Assembly: GCA_900316345.1 (NCBI GenBank)
Contig: ONCR01000020.1
Location: 1-39,943, forward strand
DNA length: 39,943 nt
Source of the DNA: an uncultured Eubacteriales bacterium
Lineage (GTDB): Bacteria > Bacillota > Clostridia > Oscillospirales > Acutalibacteraceae
Direction: 5' to 3'
The notes beneath the pieces were generated by a model, which worked only from the letters and a program-made list of their open reading frames with translations, made no database searches and was not told the DNA's origin. Each line of letters starts with the position of its first letter. Position 1 is the stretch's first letter. Below, piece by piece: positions 23,204 to 32,406 of this stretch. Made by a program: the position numbers and the translations under genes.

Positions 23204-24637
23204 CTATTTCAAACTGAAATGAATTTCATCATCATCGCCCGTTCTGCAGTTATACAGAAAATCCTGAGCCATTTCCTGTAATGACGATGCTGCGGGTATA
23301 ATTTTTTTTACGGCCTTTATGTTAAAAAGATTAACAATTTTATCCGCACATACGGCAAGCCCGTTAAGCGCCTTGTATTCCGTTGTGTCCGGCGTAAAAG
23401 GCGCGTTGCCGGCGAAGATGTGCCTTAAAATTATGTAAGCGGAATCGGCGAGAGGTTTGCCTTTTGCCTCTTGCTTTTGTTCAGAGGTCATATTTTTCCA
23501 ACCTCTGCCGATTTTTGCCGCTGTTGAAAGCTTGATTTTTTGAACCTTTTTTCCCGCAAGCTGAATCAGCCTTTTATGCTTTTTAAGCTTATCAATCGGA
23601 AGATAACCCTCAGCAAGCTCAAGAAATGCTGAAAAATCGCTTACCGAAAGGGGAATCAGCTTTTCCCATATTCCCGGGAAATTAAGGTGATAAAGATAAT
23701 CGAAAGCCGAAAGCCCGCCTGTATCTATTCCTTTGAGCTTTTCAATTCCTACGCTTGTAATATCGCAGCAGCCGCTTTTTGAATCAACGGTAATTTTTCT
23801 CATCTTTCCCGCTGCGTTTGCAAGCGCAATCGTTGAAACGTCCAAAAACCACTTCCCGTTTTCATCGGTATATTTTCTTATGTTCTGAATGTGCGTATGG
23901 CCCGTAAAGATAACTCTGACGTCGTTTTCACACATTATTTTCCAAAGCTCTTTATAGCCGCCGTACATCTCGTAATCGGCAACGTGGCGGTAAACCTCCC
24001 AGGGCGGAAGAACGGGGTGATGCGTTGCAAGTAAAACGAAATCGCCGTTTTCCCCCGCGGCTTTAATTTCGTTTTTAAGCCATTCAACGCCGTCCTCAAA
24101 AAGTCCGCAGTAGCCTCCGCCGTCGCCGTTGTCAACAATAGCTATAAGCCTTACCTTTTCGCCGAGCTGTACGGTAAAGGAGCCGCTTTCCCTGTGAACG
24201 CTGAGCGCCTGCTTCGGGCCGTAATCATAGTAAAAATCAAACAGTCCGCCCTTGCTCATTGCTTCTATAGGCTCCGTTCCCGTTTCGGTATAACGGCAGC
24301 TTTTAAACCAGTTGTTATCCTCTCCGCCGCCGCTGTAATCGTGCGTGGCATAGATTACGTAAACCTTTTTTCCCGCTTTGGTAAGCCGTTCAAGCCTCTC
24401 CTTAAATTCGTAGTGAGAATTCATATCGCAGTTGTTTACGTTATCGCCGGTAAAAAGCACCGTATCCGTATCTGTATCCGCGATTACCTTTTCAATAAAG
24501 GTGTCAAGAATTTCGGGCGTTGCCTTAAGAGCAATCTGGTCGTTTCGTTCGCGGAAGGTAAAGGGCTTTCCCTCAACCCAGTTCTTTTTTGAAACATAGT
24601 GTGAATCCGTAAGTAAATAAAACGCTGTGTCTTTCAT
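23204..24637 (-). CDS. Cytoplasmic metallophosphoesterase
   Basis: The protein has 477 residues and no signal peptide. The calcineurin-like domain fills residues 1-270: LLTDSHYV, LFTGDNVNN, YATHDYSG in place of the usual GNHD, LLATHHPVLPP and FTGHTHIQN. The Asn of GNHD is replaced by Thr, while the His-Asp pair is kept. The C-terminal 200 residues are helical and of unknown role. It lies 12 bases after the GH78 gene, so it may process a phosphorylated product of the same glycan pathway; this is inference from position. Confidence 0.82.
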   Translation of the reverse strand: MKDTAFYLLTDSHYVSKKNWVEGKPFTFRERNDQIALKATPEILDTFIEKVIADTDTDTVLFTGDNVNNCDMNSHYEFKERLERLTKAGKKVYVIYATHDYSGGGEDNNWFKSCRYTETGTEPIEAMSKGGLFDFYYDYGPKQALSVHRESGSFTVQLGEKVRLIAIVDNGDGGGYCGLFEDGVEWLKNEIKAAGENGDFVLLATHHPVLPPWEVYRHVADYEMYGGYKELWKIMCENDVRVIFTGHTHIQNIRKYTDENGKWFLDVSTIALANAAGKMRKITVDSKSGCCDITSVGIEKLKGIDTGGLSAFDYLYHLNFPGIWEKLIPLSVSDFSAFLELAEGYLPIDKLKKHKRLIQLAGKKVQKIKLSTAAKIGRGWKNMTSEQKQEAKGKPLADSAYIILRHIFAGNAPFTPDTTEYKALNGLAVCADKIVNLFNIKAVKKIIPAASSLQEMAQDFLYNCRTGDDDEIHFSLK

Positions 24638-24649
24638 TTTTCACCGCCT

Positions 24650-26857
24650 TTATTTCGAAACAGTAATCCTGTTTTCGCCTTTAGAAAGGGGATAGGCTTT
24701 GCCGAATATTACAGCCTCCGCTTCGGATTCGTTCGGTACTGTGAAATTAAATTCCCAGCCGTTTTCGGTCATTTTATAATTTGAAATTGCCTCTCCGCAA
24801 ACTGTATTAAGCGAAGCTCTTACCTGAGGAATTCTTTCATCGGGCGCAGGCGCAAACAGAATTTTTTTGTAACCCGTTTCGGTATCGTCCTGACGGATTC
24901 CTGCAAGCCTGCGGAACATCCATGAAAGCACGCTTCCGTAAGCATAGTGGTTAAATGAATTCATACCGGAATATGCAAAGCTTCCGTCAGGGAATATTCC
25001 GTTCCAGCGCTCCCAGACTGTTGTTGCGCCCTTCGTTACGGGATAAAGCCATGAGGGGTATTCTGTTCTTAAAAGCAAATCGGTTGCAAGCTTATCCTCG
25101 CCTGCGATTGTTAGTGCGTCAAGAAGGTATGTTGAGCCGATGAAGCCGGTAGTAATACGTCCGTGTTGCCTTACGTTTTCAACAAGCTGAGCGCAGGTGA
25201 TTTCAGGCTTATCCGTAAGTTCAAATATTATTGCAAGAACTGCGGCGGTTTGCGTTTCCTGCTTCATCCTTCCGTTTTCCATATATTCGCTGTTGAAGAA
25301 TTTTACTGTGTTTTTAAGAATTTCCGGGTAGTCGCCTTCGTCATAGCCGAGAATTTTGTTTACCCGTATAAGCGTTTTAAGCCCGTAAGCGAAGAAGGCG
25401 GTGGCAATAAGGCCGCAGTCCGTTCCGCTGTGTGCGGATTCGGTGTTGAGCTCCTCAAGGCTTAACCAGTCGCCGAAGCCTCCCGTTGTCCACGGAGGCT
25501 TAACCTCTCCGTTACCGTTCTTTCTGCATTCGGTTATCATAAAATCAACCCATTTTTTCATCAGGTTGTAATGACGTTTTAGAATTCCTTTATCGCCGTA
25601 GGCAACGTAGAGTTCCCATGGCATAATAACCGCAACGTCAGACCATGCGGGAGAGTTATATCCGTCAAGCCCGTTCCAATATATGTTTGTATACGGCGAA
25701 ACGTGGGGAACAGAACCGTCGCATAGCTGGTCCGCTTCAAGGTCGTTCAGCCATTTTTCACAGAAGCTTTTAACGTCAAAATTAATTGCCGCCGTACGCG
25801 AAAACATTGCCGCGTCTCCCGTCCAGCCAAGCCTTTCGTCACGCTGCGGACAGTCGGTAGGAACGTCAAGGAAGTTACCCTTCTGTCCCCAAACTACGTT
25901 TTCGGCAAATTTGTTAAGCAGCTCGTTTGAGCAGGTGAAATAACCTGTTCTCTTCATATCGGAGTGAACAACAATTGCCGTAAAATCCTCGGGCTTTATG
26001 TTATCAAGACCGATTACCTGTATGTAGCGGAAGCCGTAGAAGGTGTATTTTGGCTTGATTTTAAACGGCTTGCCGTCTGAGATAACGGTATAAGTTGCCT
26101 TAGCCCCTCTTAAATTTTCAGTATATACATTTCCTTCCTTATCAAGCACTTCGAAATGCTTGATTATAATTTCTTTCCCTTCCGTTGCTTCACCGGAAAA
26201 CTCAACGTATCCCGTAATCTCCTGTCCGAAATCAATTACCGTTTCGCCCTTCGGTGTGGTAATAAGCTCCTTGCCAGAGAATCTTTCGTGCTCCTTAATG
26301 AGCTCACCCTCATAAGGAATAAGCATATGCCTTGAGAAGTTTATTTCTACGGCAGGCGTACGTTCAGTATCTTTTATTCTTAAATCAACGGTTTCGCCGT
26401 TATAAATGTTGTTATAAATAATATTGCTTTTTGCTGTAGTCCAGCTTTCATCAGAAAAGAATTCTTCACGCTCTCCGTTGCAATAGGTTACTGTTAATGC
26501 ACATATTAACGCCGATTCATCATGCATAAGATTTTCACAGCCCCAGGCGTCAACGTCGTGGAAAAACCAACCTTTTCCAACGCCGACTTTAAGCTCGTTT
26601 TCGCCTTCGTTTAAAAGCTCGGTAACGTTGTATTTTAAGTATCTGAGACGCATATGGTAAGGCGTCCAGCCCGGCATTAATATATCCGTTCCGATTTTTA
26701 TGCCGTTGATATAAGCTTCAAAAACGCCGTGTGAAGTTATAAGAAGCTCCGCACTTTTAATACCGTTTTTTATATCAACGTTTTTAAAAAAATCAGTTGC
26801 GGTATCCCCGTTGTTAACTTTTGATTTTATCCATCTTGCTTTTAAAATACTCAGCAT
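24650..26857 (-). CDS. Alpha-L-rhamnosidase (GH78)
   Basis: The protein has 735 residues, without signal peptide, so it acts on imported oligosaccharides. The N-terminal beta domain (about 30-170) contains VFEAYINGIKIG and MPGWTPYHMRLRY, typical of bacterial rhamnosidases. A second beta domain (about 200-300) has VIDFGQEITGYVEF. The (alpha/alpha)6 catalytic barrel (about 310-650) carries DVPTDCPQRDERLGWTGDA and ATTVWERWNG. The C-terminal beta domain closes the chain. It removes terminal alpha-L-rhamnose from plant or bacterial glycans. It is 26 bases downstream of the GH3 remnant, in the same transcription unit as the MFS transporter. Confidence 0.92.
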   Translation of the reverse strand: MLSILKARWIKSKVNNGDTATDFFKNVDIKNGIKSAELLITSHGVFEAYINGIKIGTDILMPGWTPYHMRLRYLKYNVTELLNEGENELKVGVGKGWFFHDVDAWGCENLMHDESALICALTVTYCNGEREEFFSDESWTTAKSNIIYNNIYNGETVDLRIKDTERTPAVEINFSRHMLIPYEGELIKEHERFSGKELITTPKGETVIDFGQEITGYVEFSGEATEGKEIIIKHFEVLDKEGNVYTENLRGAKATYTVISDGKPFKIKPKYTFYGFRYIQVIGLDNIKPEDFTAIVVHSDMKRTGYFTCSNELLNKFAENVVWGQKGNFLDVPTDCPQRDERLGWTGDAAMFSRTAAINFDVKSFCEKWLNDLEADQLCDGSVPHVSPYTNIYWNGLDGYNSPAWSDVAVIMPWELYVAYGDKGILKRHYNLMKKWVDFMITECRKNGNGEVKPPWTTGGFGDWLSLEELNTESAHSGTDCGLIATAFFAYGLKTLIRVNKILGYDEGDYPEILKNTVKFFNSEYMENGRMKQETQTAAVLAIIFELTDKPEITCAQLVENVRQHGRITTGFIGSTYLLDALTIAGEDKLATDLLLRTEYPSWLYPVTKGATTVWERWNGIFPDGSFAYSGMNSFNHYAYGSVLSWMFRRLAGIRQDDTETGYKKILFAPAPDERIPQVRASLNTVCGEAISNYKMTENGWEFNFTVPNESEAEAVIFGKAYPLSKGENRITVSK

Positions 26858-26883
26858 AGTGTTCTCCTTTCATTTTGCATTAA

Positions 26884-27381
26884 TCAGTATTTTATATCAA
26901 GAATCATATTAAGTATGTTTTTAGCAGAACGCTGAAGCTCCCCAAGCGTTATTCCGTTCTTGCAGTTGAAAGATTTAACTATGGATTTATCAAGTTCATA
27001 TCTGTTATTCCATTCTGAGCCGGGCATATATAAATCAACCTGCGCACGGATTCTGTATGCGTTATTCCATATGTTTTCAAATTCAGGGCTCTCCTGATAC
27101 TGAATAAACCAGTCAGTCATAACGTTGCCCTTATATCCCCATTCGCCCCTTAAAATAACGGTAACAAGGTCATAGTTGTAATGTCCCCAAACTCCGTTTA
27201 TAAGGTTATATGAAGTCATAAGGTTTTTTGGAGCGCTTTCCTTAACGGCAATCTCAAATCCCTTTAAGTATATTTCGCGAAGCGCTCTTTCGGAAAGACG
27301 CGAATCGTTTCTCGTTCTGTTATATTCCTGGTTGTTGCAGGCAAAATGCTTAACGCACGCTGAACCGCCGAGGCTCTGCAA
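26884..27381 (-). pseudogene. GH3 beta-glucosidase fragment (C-terminal part only)
   Basis: About 160 residues survive. They begin with ACVKHFACNNQEYNR and continue with LREIYLKGFEIAVKE, MTSYNLINGVWGHYN and LRGEWGYKGNVMTDWF, whose Asp is the GH3 nucleophile. The chain ends soon after the barrel (ELQRSAKNILNMIL), as in the permuted clostridial/ruminococcal GH3 enzymes whose C-domain comes first. Everything before the KHF motif is missing, and the only in-frame starter is a TTG created at the junction. Without most of the barrel and the accessory domain it cannot be active. Confidence 0.75.
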
Positions 27382-27826
27382 GCTCTTTACCGTCGGATTT
27401 TTGTTTTAATATTGCATATGAGCATATGCGGTAGCAAGCCGCGCCCCAGTCCTTTGAAATTCTGTCGGGTGTTTCGCTGAGCCAGAAGGTGCCTTTATTA
27501 ATAAGCTCAAATTTTGAAAGATTATAAAAAATCGGGCAGCCTTCGGGATCTTTGCACTCTTCTCTGTAATCTATAAAGCTTCCGTATCCGCGAAGCGCCG
27601 GCTTTATGCAGTTATAATGTATTGGCATTGCCTCCTGAAGGCCGATTATATCCGCGTTAATATCAATCAGCGTCTGAACAAGATAGGGCGCTCTGTAATA
27701 CCAGTTTTTCTTTCCTCTGTCGCCTGTTGTGTAACAGCGAACGTTTGCGCTTGCTACGGTAATACAGGCTTCGTCATATGTTTTTCCTATATCAAATGAA
27801 GGTATTTCAAAGGAATAGCTTTTCAT
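27350..27826 (-). pseudogene. Endonuclease/exonuclease/phosphatase (EEP) family gene, 3' truncated at a junction with GH3
   Basis: The start ATG 27826 overlaps the MFS stop by 4 bases and is intact. The product has the EEP N-terminal half: ITVASANVRCYTT, LIDINADIIGLQEAM with the metal-binding Glu, GCPIFYN and FWLSETPD. It should continue with the NTHLD and SDHYP motifs, but after KQKSDGKEL the frame crosses into GH3 sequence and stops. Length is 158 residues against roughly 260-280 for the family. The catalytic His/Asp of the C-terminal half are missing, so it is inactive as written. Confidence 0.72.
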
Positions 27827-29055
27827 ATCTTTACCTCTTTTTTGTTATTGACTACCGAAATAATACAAATTACAAACGAAGCCGCGCCGAAAATGAACAG
27901 GCAGAGGAATACTCCGTTCCACGAATTCTTATCTGATATATAACCCAAAAGCCCGGTACTGAGTGAGCTGCCTATATAACAGAAAGTATCAAGCACTCCC
28001 GCGAGCAGACCCGATTCCATTTTTTCGCGCATATACAGCGGAATAATGCTTGTAATAATGTTATTAACCGCGCTCATAAGCATAGCCGATATGCTGAACA
28101 ATGCTATAAGCATTACAGGTGAATTAACCGAGCTTCTTGTTATCAGAATAACTAAAAACAGAATGGCGGTTTCGGCAAGGTAAAGCCCTGAGTTGAGAAC
28201 AGAAGTGTTTTGCCATTTTTTATGAAGTCCTGTTGAAAGCCACGCGCCGCCTATGGCAATAAGCGGAAGAATTACAGTTATAAGAATTGAAAAAGATTCG
28301 TCTATATGATAACGCTCTTTAAGTATTGACGGCGTCCATGTTGTTACTCCGTCTTTAATAAAACCGTTAGCTATCGCCGCAAACATAAGAAGCACGGCTG
28401 CAACTATAAAGGCGGGGGAGAGTTTCAGCTTTTTTCTTTCCGTATTATCAGCCGATGCCGTAGCGCCGTTTTTGATATGAATTTCGGCATTATTTGTAAG
28501 CGTAAACCAAAGCGTTCCCGTTACTGCAAGAAGAACCGCAGAAATTAAGAATACGGATTTATACGGTGCTTTAAAAGATGATAAAAGAGCAGACATCCCG
28601 TAAACAATAAATGTTCCGAGCGCCGGCGGCGTACTCATAGCAACGATAGCCTTCGGAAGCATATCGTCGCTTAAGCTTTCCGAAAGCATTTTAATTACCG
28701 AACTCCAAAGTATGGATTGAAAGAAGCCGTTAACAAGCCACAGATATTTCATTTTATCCGTATCAGCACAAAAGCCCATAGAAAGATTAACGGCAGCCGA
28801 CCCTAAAACAGCAACCGCAACGGAATAACGCGGATTGTATTTTTTTGACATAATGCCGTGGAACAGCTGGCCTGCACCGTATGAAAAAAAGAAAAAAGAG
28901 CTAACAAGTCCAAGCTCGGTTTTAGACGCACCGAGCTGGTTTCTTATTGGCTCAATATAAGCATTAAAGTTGAGCCTGCCTATGTACGCAACCGTATAAG
29001 CAAGCCAACATAAAAATATTATCAGCACGGATGACGGTTTTGTCTTAATCTTCAT
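27823..29055 (-). CDS. MFS transporter (organophosphate/sugar-phosphate antiporter-like)
   Basis: The protein has 410 residues and twelve TM helices. The N-terminus, with AYTVAYIGRLNFNAYIEPI then LGLVSSFFFFSYGAGQ, resembles GlpT/UhpT-type (OPA) carriers, including the early Arg. A cytoplasmic loop (about 195-210) is followed by the second six-helix bundle with GVTTWTPSIL. It may import a phosphorylated sugar or related glycan product, consistent with glycoside hydrolase and phosphoesterase genes in the same operon. Substrate is not assignable from sequence alone. It overlaps the EEP gene by 4 bases. Confidence 0.85.
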   Translation of the reverse strand: MKIKTKPSSVLIIFLCWLAYTVAYIGRLNFNAYIEPIRNQLGASKTELGLVSSFFFFSYGAGQLFHGIMSKKYNPRYSVAVAVLGSAAVNLSMGFCADTDKMKYLWLVNGFFQSILWSSVIKMLSESLSDDMLPKAIVAMSTPPALGTFIVYGMSALLSSFKAPYKSVFLISAVLLAVTGTLWFTLTNNAEIHIKNGATASADNTERKKLKLSPAFIVAAVLLMFAAIANGFIKDGVTTWTPSILKERYHIDESFSILITVILPLIAIGGAWLSTGLHKKWQNTSVLNSGLYLAETAILFLVILITRSSVNSPVMLIALFSISAMLMSAVNNIITSIIPLYMREKMESGLLAGVLDTFCYIGSSLSTGLLGYISDKNSWNGVFLCLFIFGAASFVICIISVVNNKKEVKI

Positions 29056-29133
29056 TAATCTGTGCCTCTTTATACTTTTATTAATTATATACGAATTATA
29101 TAAAATTTTTTAGAAAAAATCAATAAATTTAGT

Positions 29134-29163
29134 AAAAAAGCCCGACAAAAGTCGAACTTTTTT
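29134..29163 (-). terminator. Terminator between the broken phosphoesterase and the MFS gene
   Basis: AAAAAAG (29134-29140) pairs with CTTTTTT (29157-29163), and CGAC (29143-29146) with GTCG (29151-29154), closing an AAAA loop with a two-base internal loop between helices. It sits 8 bases past the stop of the minus-strand gene at 29171 and 79 bases upstream of the MFS start, separating the two units. Confidence 0.65.
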
Positions 29164-29170
29164 AGGTTTT

Positions 29171-29921
29171 TTATTCTGCTGTAAATTCAAGAGTAATTGG
29201 CTCCGAATAAAAGTGATATGCACTTTCAGCACGGACTGTCAGCGTATACTTTTTGCCCGCTTCAAGCGTGTCGCTGCCTATTCTGAAATCAGCGGTATCG
29301 TCCTCGTCTATTACATAGTAGTCGTCAATAAAGTTTTTGCTGAAAATCTTCTTGCCGTTTTCGTCCTTTATTGTAACCTTATAATCATGAACTATATATC
29401 CCGGTTCAGCTTTTGCTTCGTCAAAAGAAAGTACCCATTCACCCTCTTCGTTTTTCTGCTTGAATTCGTGGTTACCGTGAATTGTTATAAATGGTGTTTC
29501 TTTTCTTACGTGAGCGTCAAGCGTTTCCTTATATGCAACGTAATCGTCTTCACCGCCAATGCTTGAAATATCGCCAAGACAGAAGAAACCGTCAACTCCC
29601 TTATATGTCTTATCGTTATCAAACAGCGCATACGAGGTATCTATCGCGTCGGCAACGTTTTCGTTTTCGTTATGAGTATCGGTGAAAACTACTAAGCGAA
29701 CCGTAGGCTTAAAGTCCTCTGCAACGATGGGAAGCGTTTCGGTAACTTCTCCTTTACTGCGCTGAACGCCTCCCCATATAAGGGTTATAATGCATAAAAC
29801 AGCAAGAAATCCTATTATGCTTGCAATAATTATTCCGATAATTTTCAGTATCTTTAAAATGATTCGTATCGGCCCTTTTTTTTGCTTCCTTTTTCTTTTC
29901 TTTTTTTGTGCCTTTCTTCAT
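29171..29921 (-). pseudogene. Membrane-anchored metallophosphoesterase with frame break and internal deletion
   Basis: ATG 29921 (preceded by GGTGG) starts a Lys-rich leader of about 16 residues that reaches an A8 run near 29876-29888. The frame then breaks, and the next frame carries a TM helix (IIGIIIASIIGFLAVLCIIT), LVVFTDTHNENE, FFCLGDISSIGG and TIHGNHEFK. Directly after GNHEFK the sequence changes to an Ig/FN3-like domain (GEWVLSFDEAKAEPGYIVHD through ITLEFTAE, stop 29171-29173). The second half of the phosphoesterase, with its usual GHTH motif, is missing. The gene therefore carries two lesions. Functional loss is near certain if the sequence is correct. Confidence 0.7.
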
Positions 29922-30004
29922 TTTTTCACCACCGAAATATTATTATTTAAAATTATTTTATTATAGATGATTTAATATCGCAATAATCTAAATTACTTTG
30001 TGTG

Positions 30005-30032
30005 TTGATATTACTTTGAAAAATGTTATAAT
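30005..30032 (+). promoter_or_regulatory. Promoter of the GH31 gene
   Basis: TTGATA (30005-30010) and the consensus -10 TATAAT (30027-30032) are 16 bases apart. TG at 30024-30025 gives an extended -10. GGAGG precedes the ATG at 30062. Confidence 0.7.
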
Positions 30033-30061
30033 TAGGTAAGAACTATACGGAGGTATAAAGT

Positions 30062-32365
30062 ATGCTGAAAAAGTCATTAATCGCCAAAACTGACGGTAAG
30101 GCCAACGATTCTCAGGTCTTTTACGGTTTCGGGCTAAGAATTACCTATCTTACCTCAAGGCTTATTCGCGTTGAGAAAGAGAGTAATTTTACTGACCTTC
30201 CGAGTTTCACTGTCTGGTTCAGAAAAGCCGAACCGGGAAAGTTAGAGGTAACCCAAAACAAAGGGGAAGTACTTGCCGAAACCGAAGACGTTATTTTTCA
30301 TATCCGTCGCGGCAAACCCTATAGCGTAACCTTTAAGGATACAAATAAAACCGTTGCTTTTTCTAAACAGAAAAACCTCGGCGGAACAACCCGTACACTT
30401 GATGAAACCCATGGAAAAGTCAAGCTTGATAACGGACTTATTACCGAGGACGGTGCATTCCTTCTTGACGACAGTAAAGCAATGCTCATTAATGAGGACG
30501 GCCGTTTTGTAAAGCGTAACGAGGGCTCGGTTGATTACTACGCCTTTGCTTACGGCAAAAATTACCGTGAAACCGTTTGTGCGTTTTATAAAATCAGCTC
30601 TCCCGTTCCGATTGTTCCGCGCTTTGCTCTCGGCGTGTGGTGGAGCCGTTACCACTCCTATACGCAAAAGGAATACCTCGATTTAATGGCGCACTTTAAA
30701 AAAGAAGAAATACCTCTTACAGTTGCAACAATAGATATGGACTGGCACTGGGTGCGCGACCTTGATAAAAAGTTCGGTTCCGATTATTGGGGATGGACGG
30801 GCTATTCCTGGAACACCGAGCTTTTTCCCGATTACAAAGCTCTCTTAAAGCAGCTTAAGGACGATAATCTTCATATTACTCTTAATCTTCATCCTGCCGA
30901 CGGCGTACAGTTTTATGAGGATATGTATGAAGAAATGGCTAAGGCGCTCGGCGTTGACCCAAAAACGAAACAAGCGGTTGAATTCAGGTGCGGAAGCGAC
31001 GATTTCTGGAACGCATATTTTGATATTCTTCATAAGCCTTATGAAAAGGACGGCGTAGATTTTTGGTGGATTGACTGGCAGCAGGGAAAAGAGTGGGACG
31101 TTGACGGGCTTGACCCCCTTAACGCTCTTAACCACTATCATTACCTTGATAATGCCGAGGACGGAAGAATTCCCCTTATCCTTTCGCGCTATGCAGGTAT
31201 GGGCGCTCACCGCTATCCTCTCGGCTTTTCGGGAGATACCGAAACCAGCTGGCGCGTTCTTAAATTCCAACCCTATTTTACCGCAACGGCTGCAAATGCG
31301 GCTTACAGCTGGTGGAGCCACGATATAGGCGGCCACCATTACGGCTACCGCGACGACGATTTGTATATGCGCTGGGTACAGTTCGGCGTTTTCTCTCCGA
31401 TTATGCGCCTTCATTCAACAGATATGGAACTTCTCGGAAAAGAGCCGTGGAAATACCGCGCCGAGGTTCATCGCTGCGCCGCAGAATGGCTTCGTTTCAG
31501 GCACAGGCTTATTCCGTACGTTTATACTATGGACAGAGTTACTCACGAAACGGGAACGGCCCTTTGCGAGCCTATGTATTATTCTTACCCTGAGGAAAAA
31601 TCAGCTTACGAGGTACCAAACCAATACCGCTTCGGCAGCGAGCTGATAGTCTGCCCGATAACAACTCCTCAAAGCAGGGAGATGAATCTCGGCAGCGTTG
31701 AGGCCTGGCTCCCCGAGGGCAGGTATACCGATATATTTACAAAAAAGAGCTATCTCGGCGGCAAAAAAATAACCCTTAACCGCGACCTTGAAACCATTCC
31801 CGTTCTTGCAAAGGACGGTGCTATTATACCGCTTTCATCAGATAAGGGCAACCTTACCGAAAATCCGAAAAGCCTTGAAATTTGGGCTGTTTCGGGCAAT
31901 TCAAGCTTTGTTCTTATAGAAGATAACGGTAAAACCGACTGTGAACAGCATACGGCGAAAACGAAGCTCGAAATAAGCTTTAAGGGCGATAAGCTAACCT
32001 TTGGCATTAACGCAGCCGAGGGCGATTTATCCGTTATTCCGAAAAAGCGTAATTACCTTATCAAGGTTCTTGACGTTAATATTGACGGCGAGCCCTTAAG
32101 CTTTGAGCTTAAAGCTGCCGATACGGCAAAAGCCTATACCCTTAAAGCCGAAAACGTAAAAAGAAATACGCCCTCCGATATCCGCGAGGAGGTAATCTGT
32201 ATGCTTTCGCGCTGGCAGGAAAAAACGGAATATAAACGCTCGGTGTTCCGTCCGTTTGAAAAGGCTTATACCGTTGAAGATTTTGAAAAGGCGCTGAAAA
32301 AATCACAGCTTCCCGAATCCGCCGCTAACGCGGTAAGCGAAATTATTGAAACATATAAGGTATAA
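30062..32365 (+). CDS. GH31 alpha-glucosidase / alpha-xylosidase-type hydrolase
   Basis: The protein has 767 residues without signal peptide. An N-terminal beta domain (1-190) precedes the TIM barrel (about 195-540) with PRFALGVWWSRYHSYTQKEY, TIDMDWHW, the nucleophile region DFWWIDWQQG, the acid/base Asp in GFSGDTETSW, and WWSHDIGGHH. C-terminal beta domains follow, plus an extra helical tail (about 690-767). The enzyme hydrolyses alpha-glucosyl or related alpha-linked residues of imported oligosaccharides. It is monocistronic between its own promoter and the terminator at 32376. Confidence 0.93.
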   Translation: MLKKSLIAKTDGKANDSQVFYGFGLRITYLTSRLIRVEKESNFTDLPSFTVWFRKAEPGKLEVTQNKGEVLAETEDVIFHIRRGKPYSVTFKDTNKTVAFSKQKNLGGTTRTLDETHGKVKLDNGLITEDGAFLLDDSKAMLINEDGRFVKRNEGSVDYYAFAYGKNYRETVCAFYKISSPVPIVPRFALGVWWSRYHSYTQKEYLDLMAHFKKEEIPLTVATIDMDWHWVRDLDKKFGSDYWGWTGYSWNTELFPDYKALLKQLKDDNLHITLNLHPADGVQFYEDMYEEMAKALGVDPKTKQAVEFRCGSDDFWNAYFDILHKPYEKDGVDFWWIDWQQGKEWDVDGLDPLNALNHYHYLDNAEDGRIPLILSRYAGMGAHRYPLGFSGDTETSWRVLKFQPYFTATAANAAYSWWSHDIGGHHYGYRDDDLYMRWVQFGVFSPIMRLHSTDMELLGKEPWKYRAEVHRCAAEWLRFRHRLIPYVYTMDRVTHETGTALCEPMYYSYPEEKSAYEVPNQYRFGSELIVCPITTPQSREMNLGSVEAWLPEGRYTDIFTKKSYLGGKKITLNRDLETIPVLAKDGAIIPLSSDKGNLTENPKSLEIWAVSGNSSFVLIEDNGKTDCEQHTAKTKLEISFKGDKLTFGINAAEGDLSVIPKKRNYLIKVLDVNIDGEPLSFELKAADTAKAYTLKAENVKRNTPSDIREEVICMLSRWQEKTEYKRSVFRPFEKAYTVEDFEKALKKSQLPESAANAVSEIIETYKV

Positions 32366-32375
32366 AATAAAGTAT

Positions 32376-32406
32376 AACCCCGACTCTTTTGAGTCGGGGT
32401 TGATTT
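32376..32406. terminator. Bidirectional terminator between GH31 and operon B
   Basis: AACCCCGACTC (32376-32386) pairs perfectly with GAGTCGGGGTT (32391-32401) around TTTT. A GATTTTTA tail follows on the plus strand. It lies 10 bases after the GH31 stop and 5 bases beyond the end of the minus-strand phosphatase gene. Confidence 0.88.
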
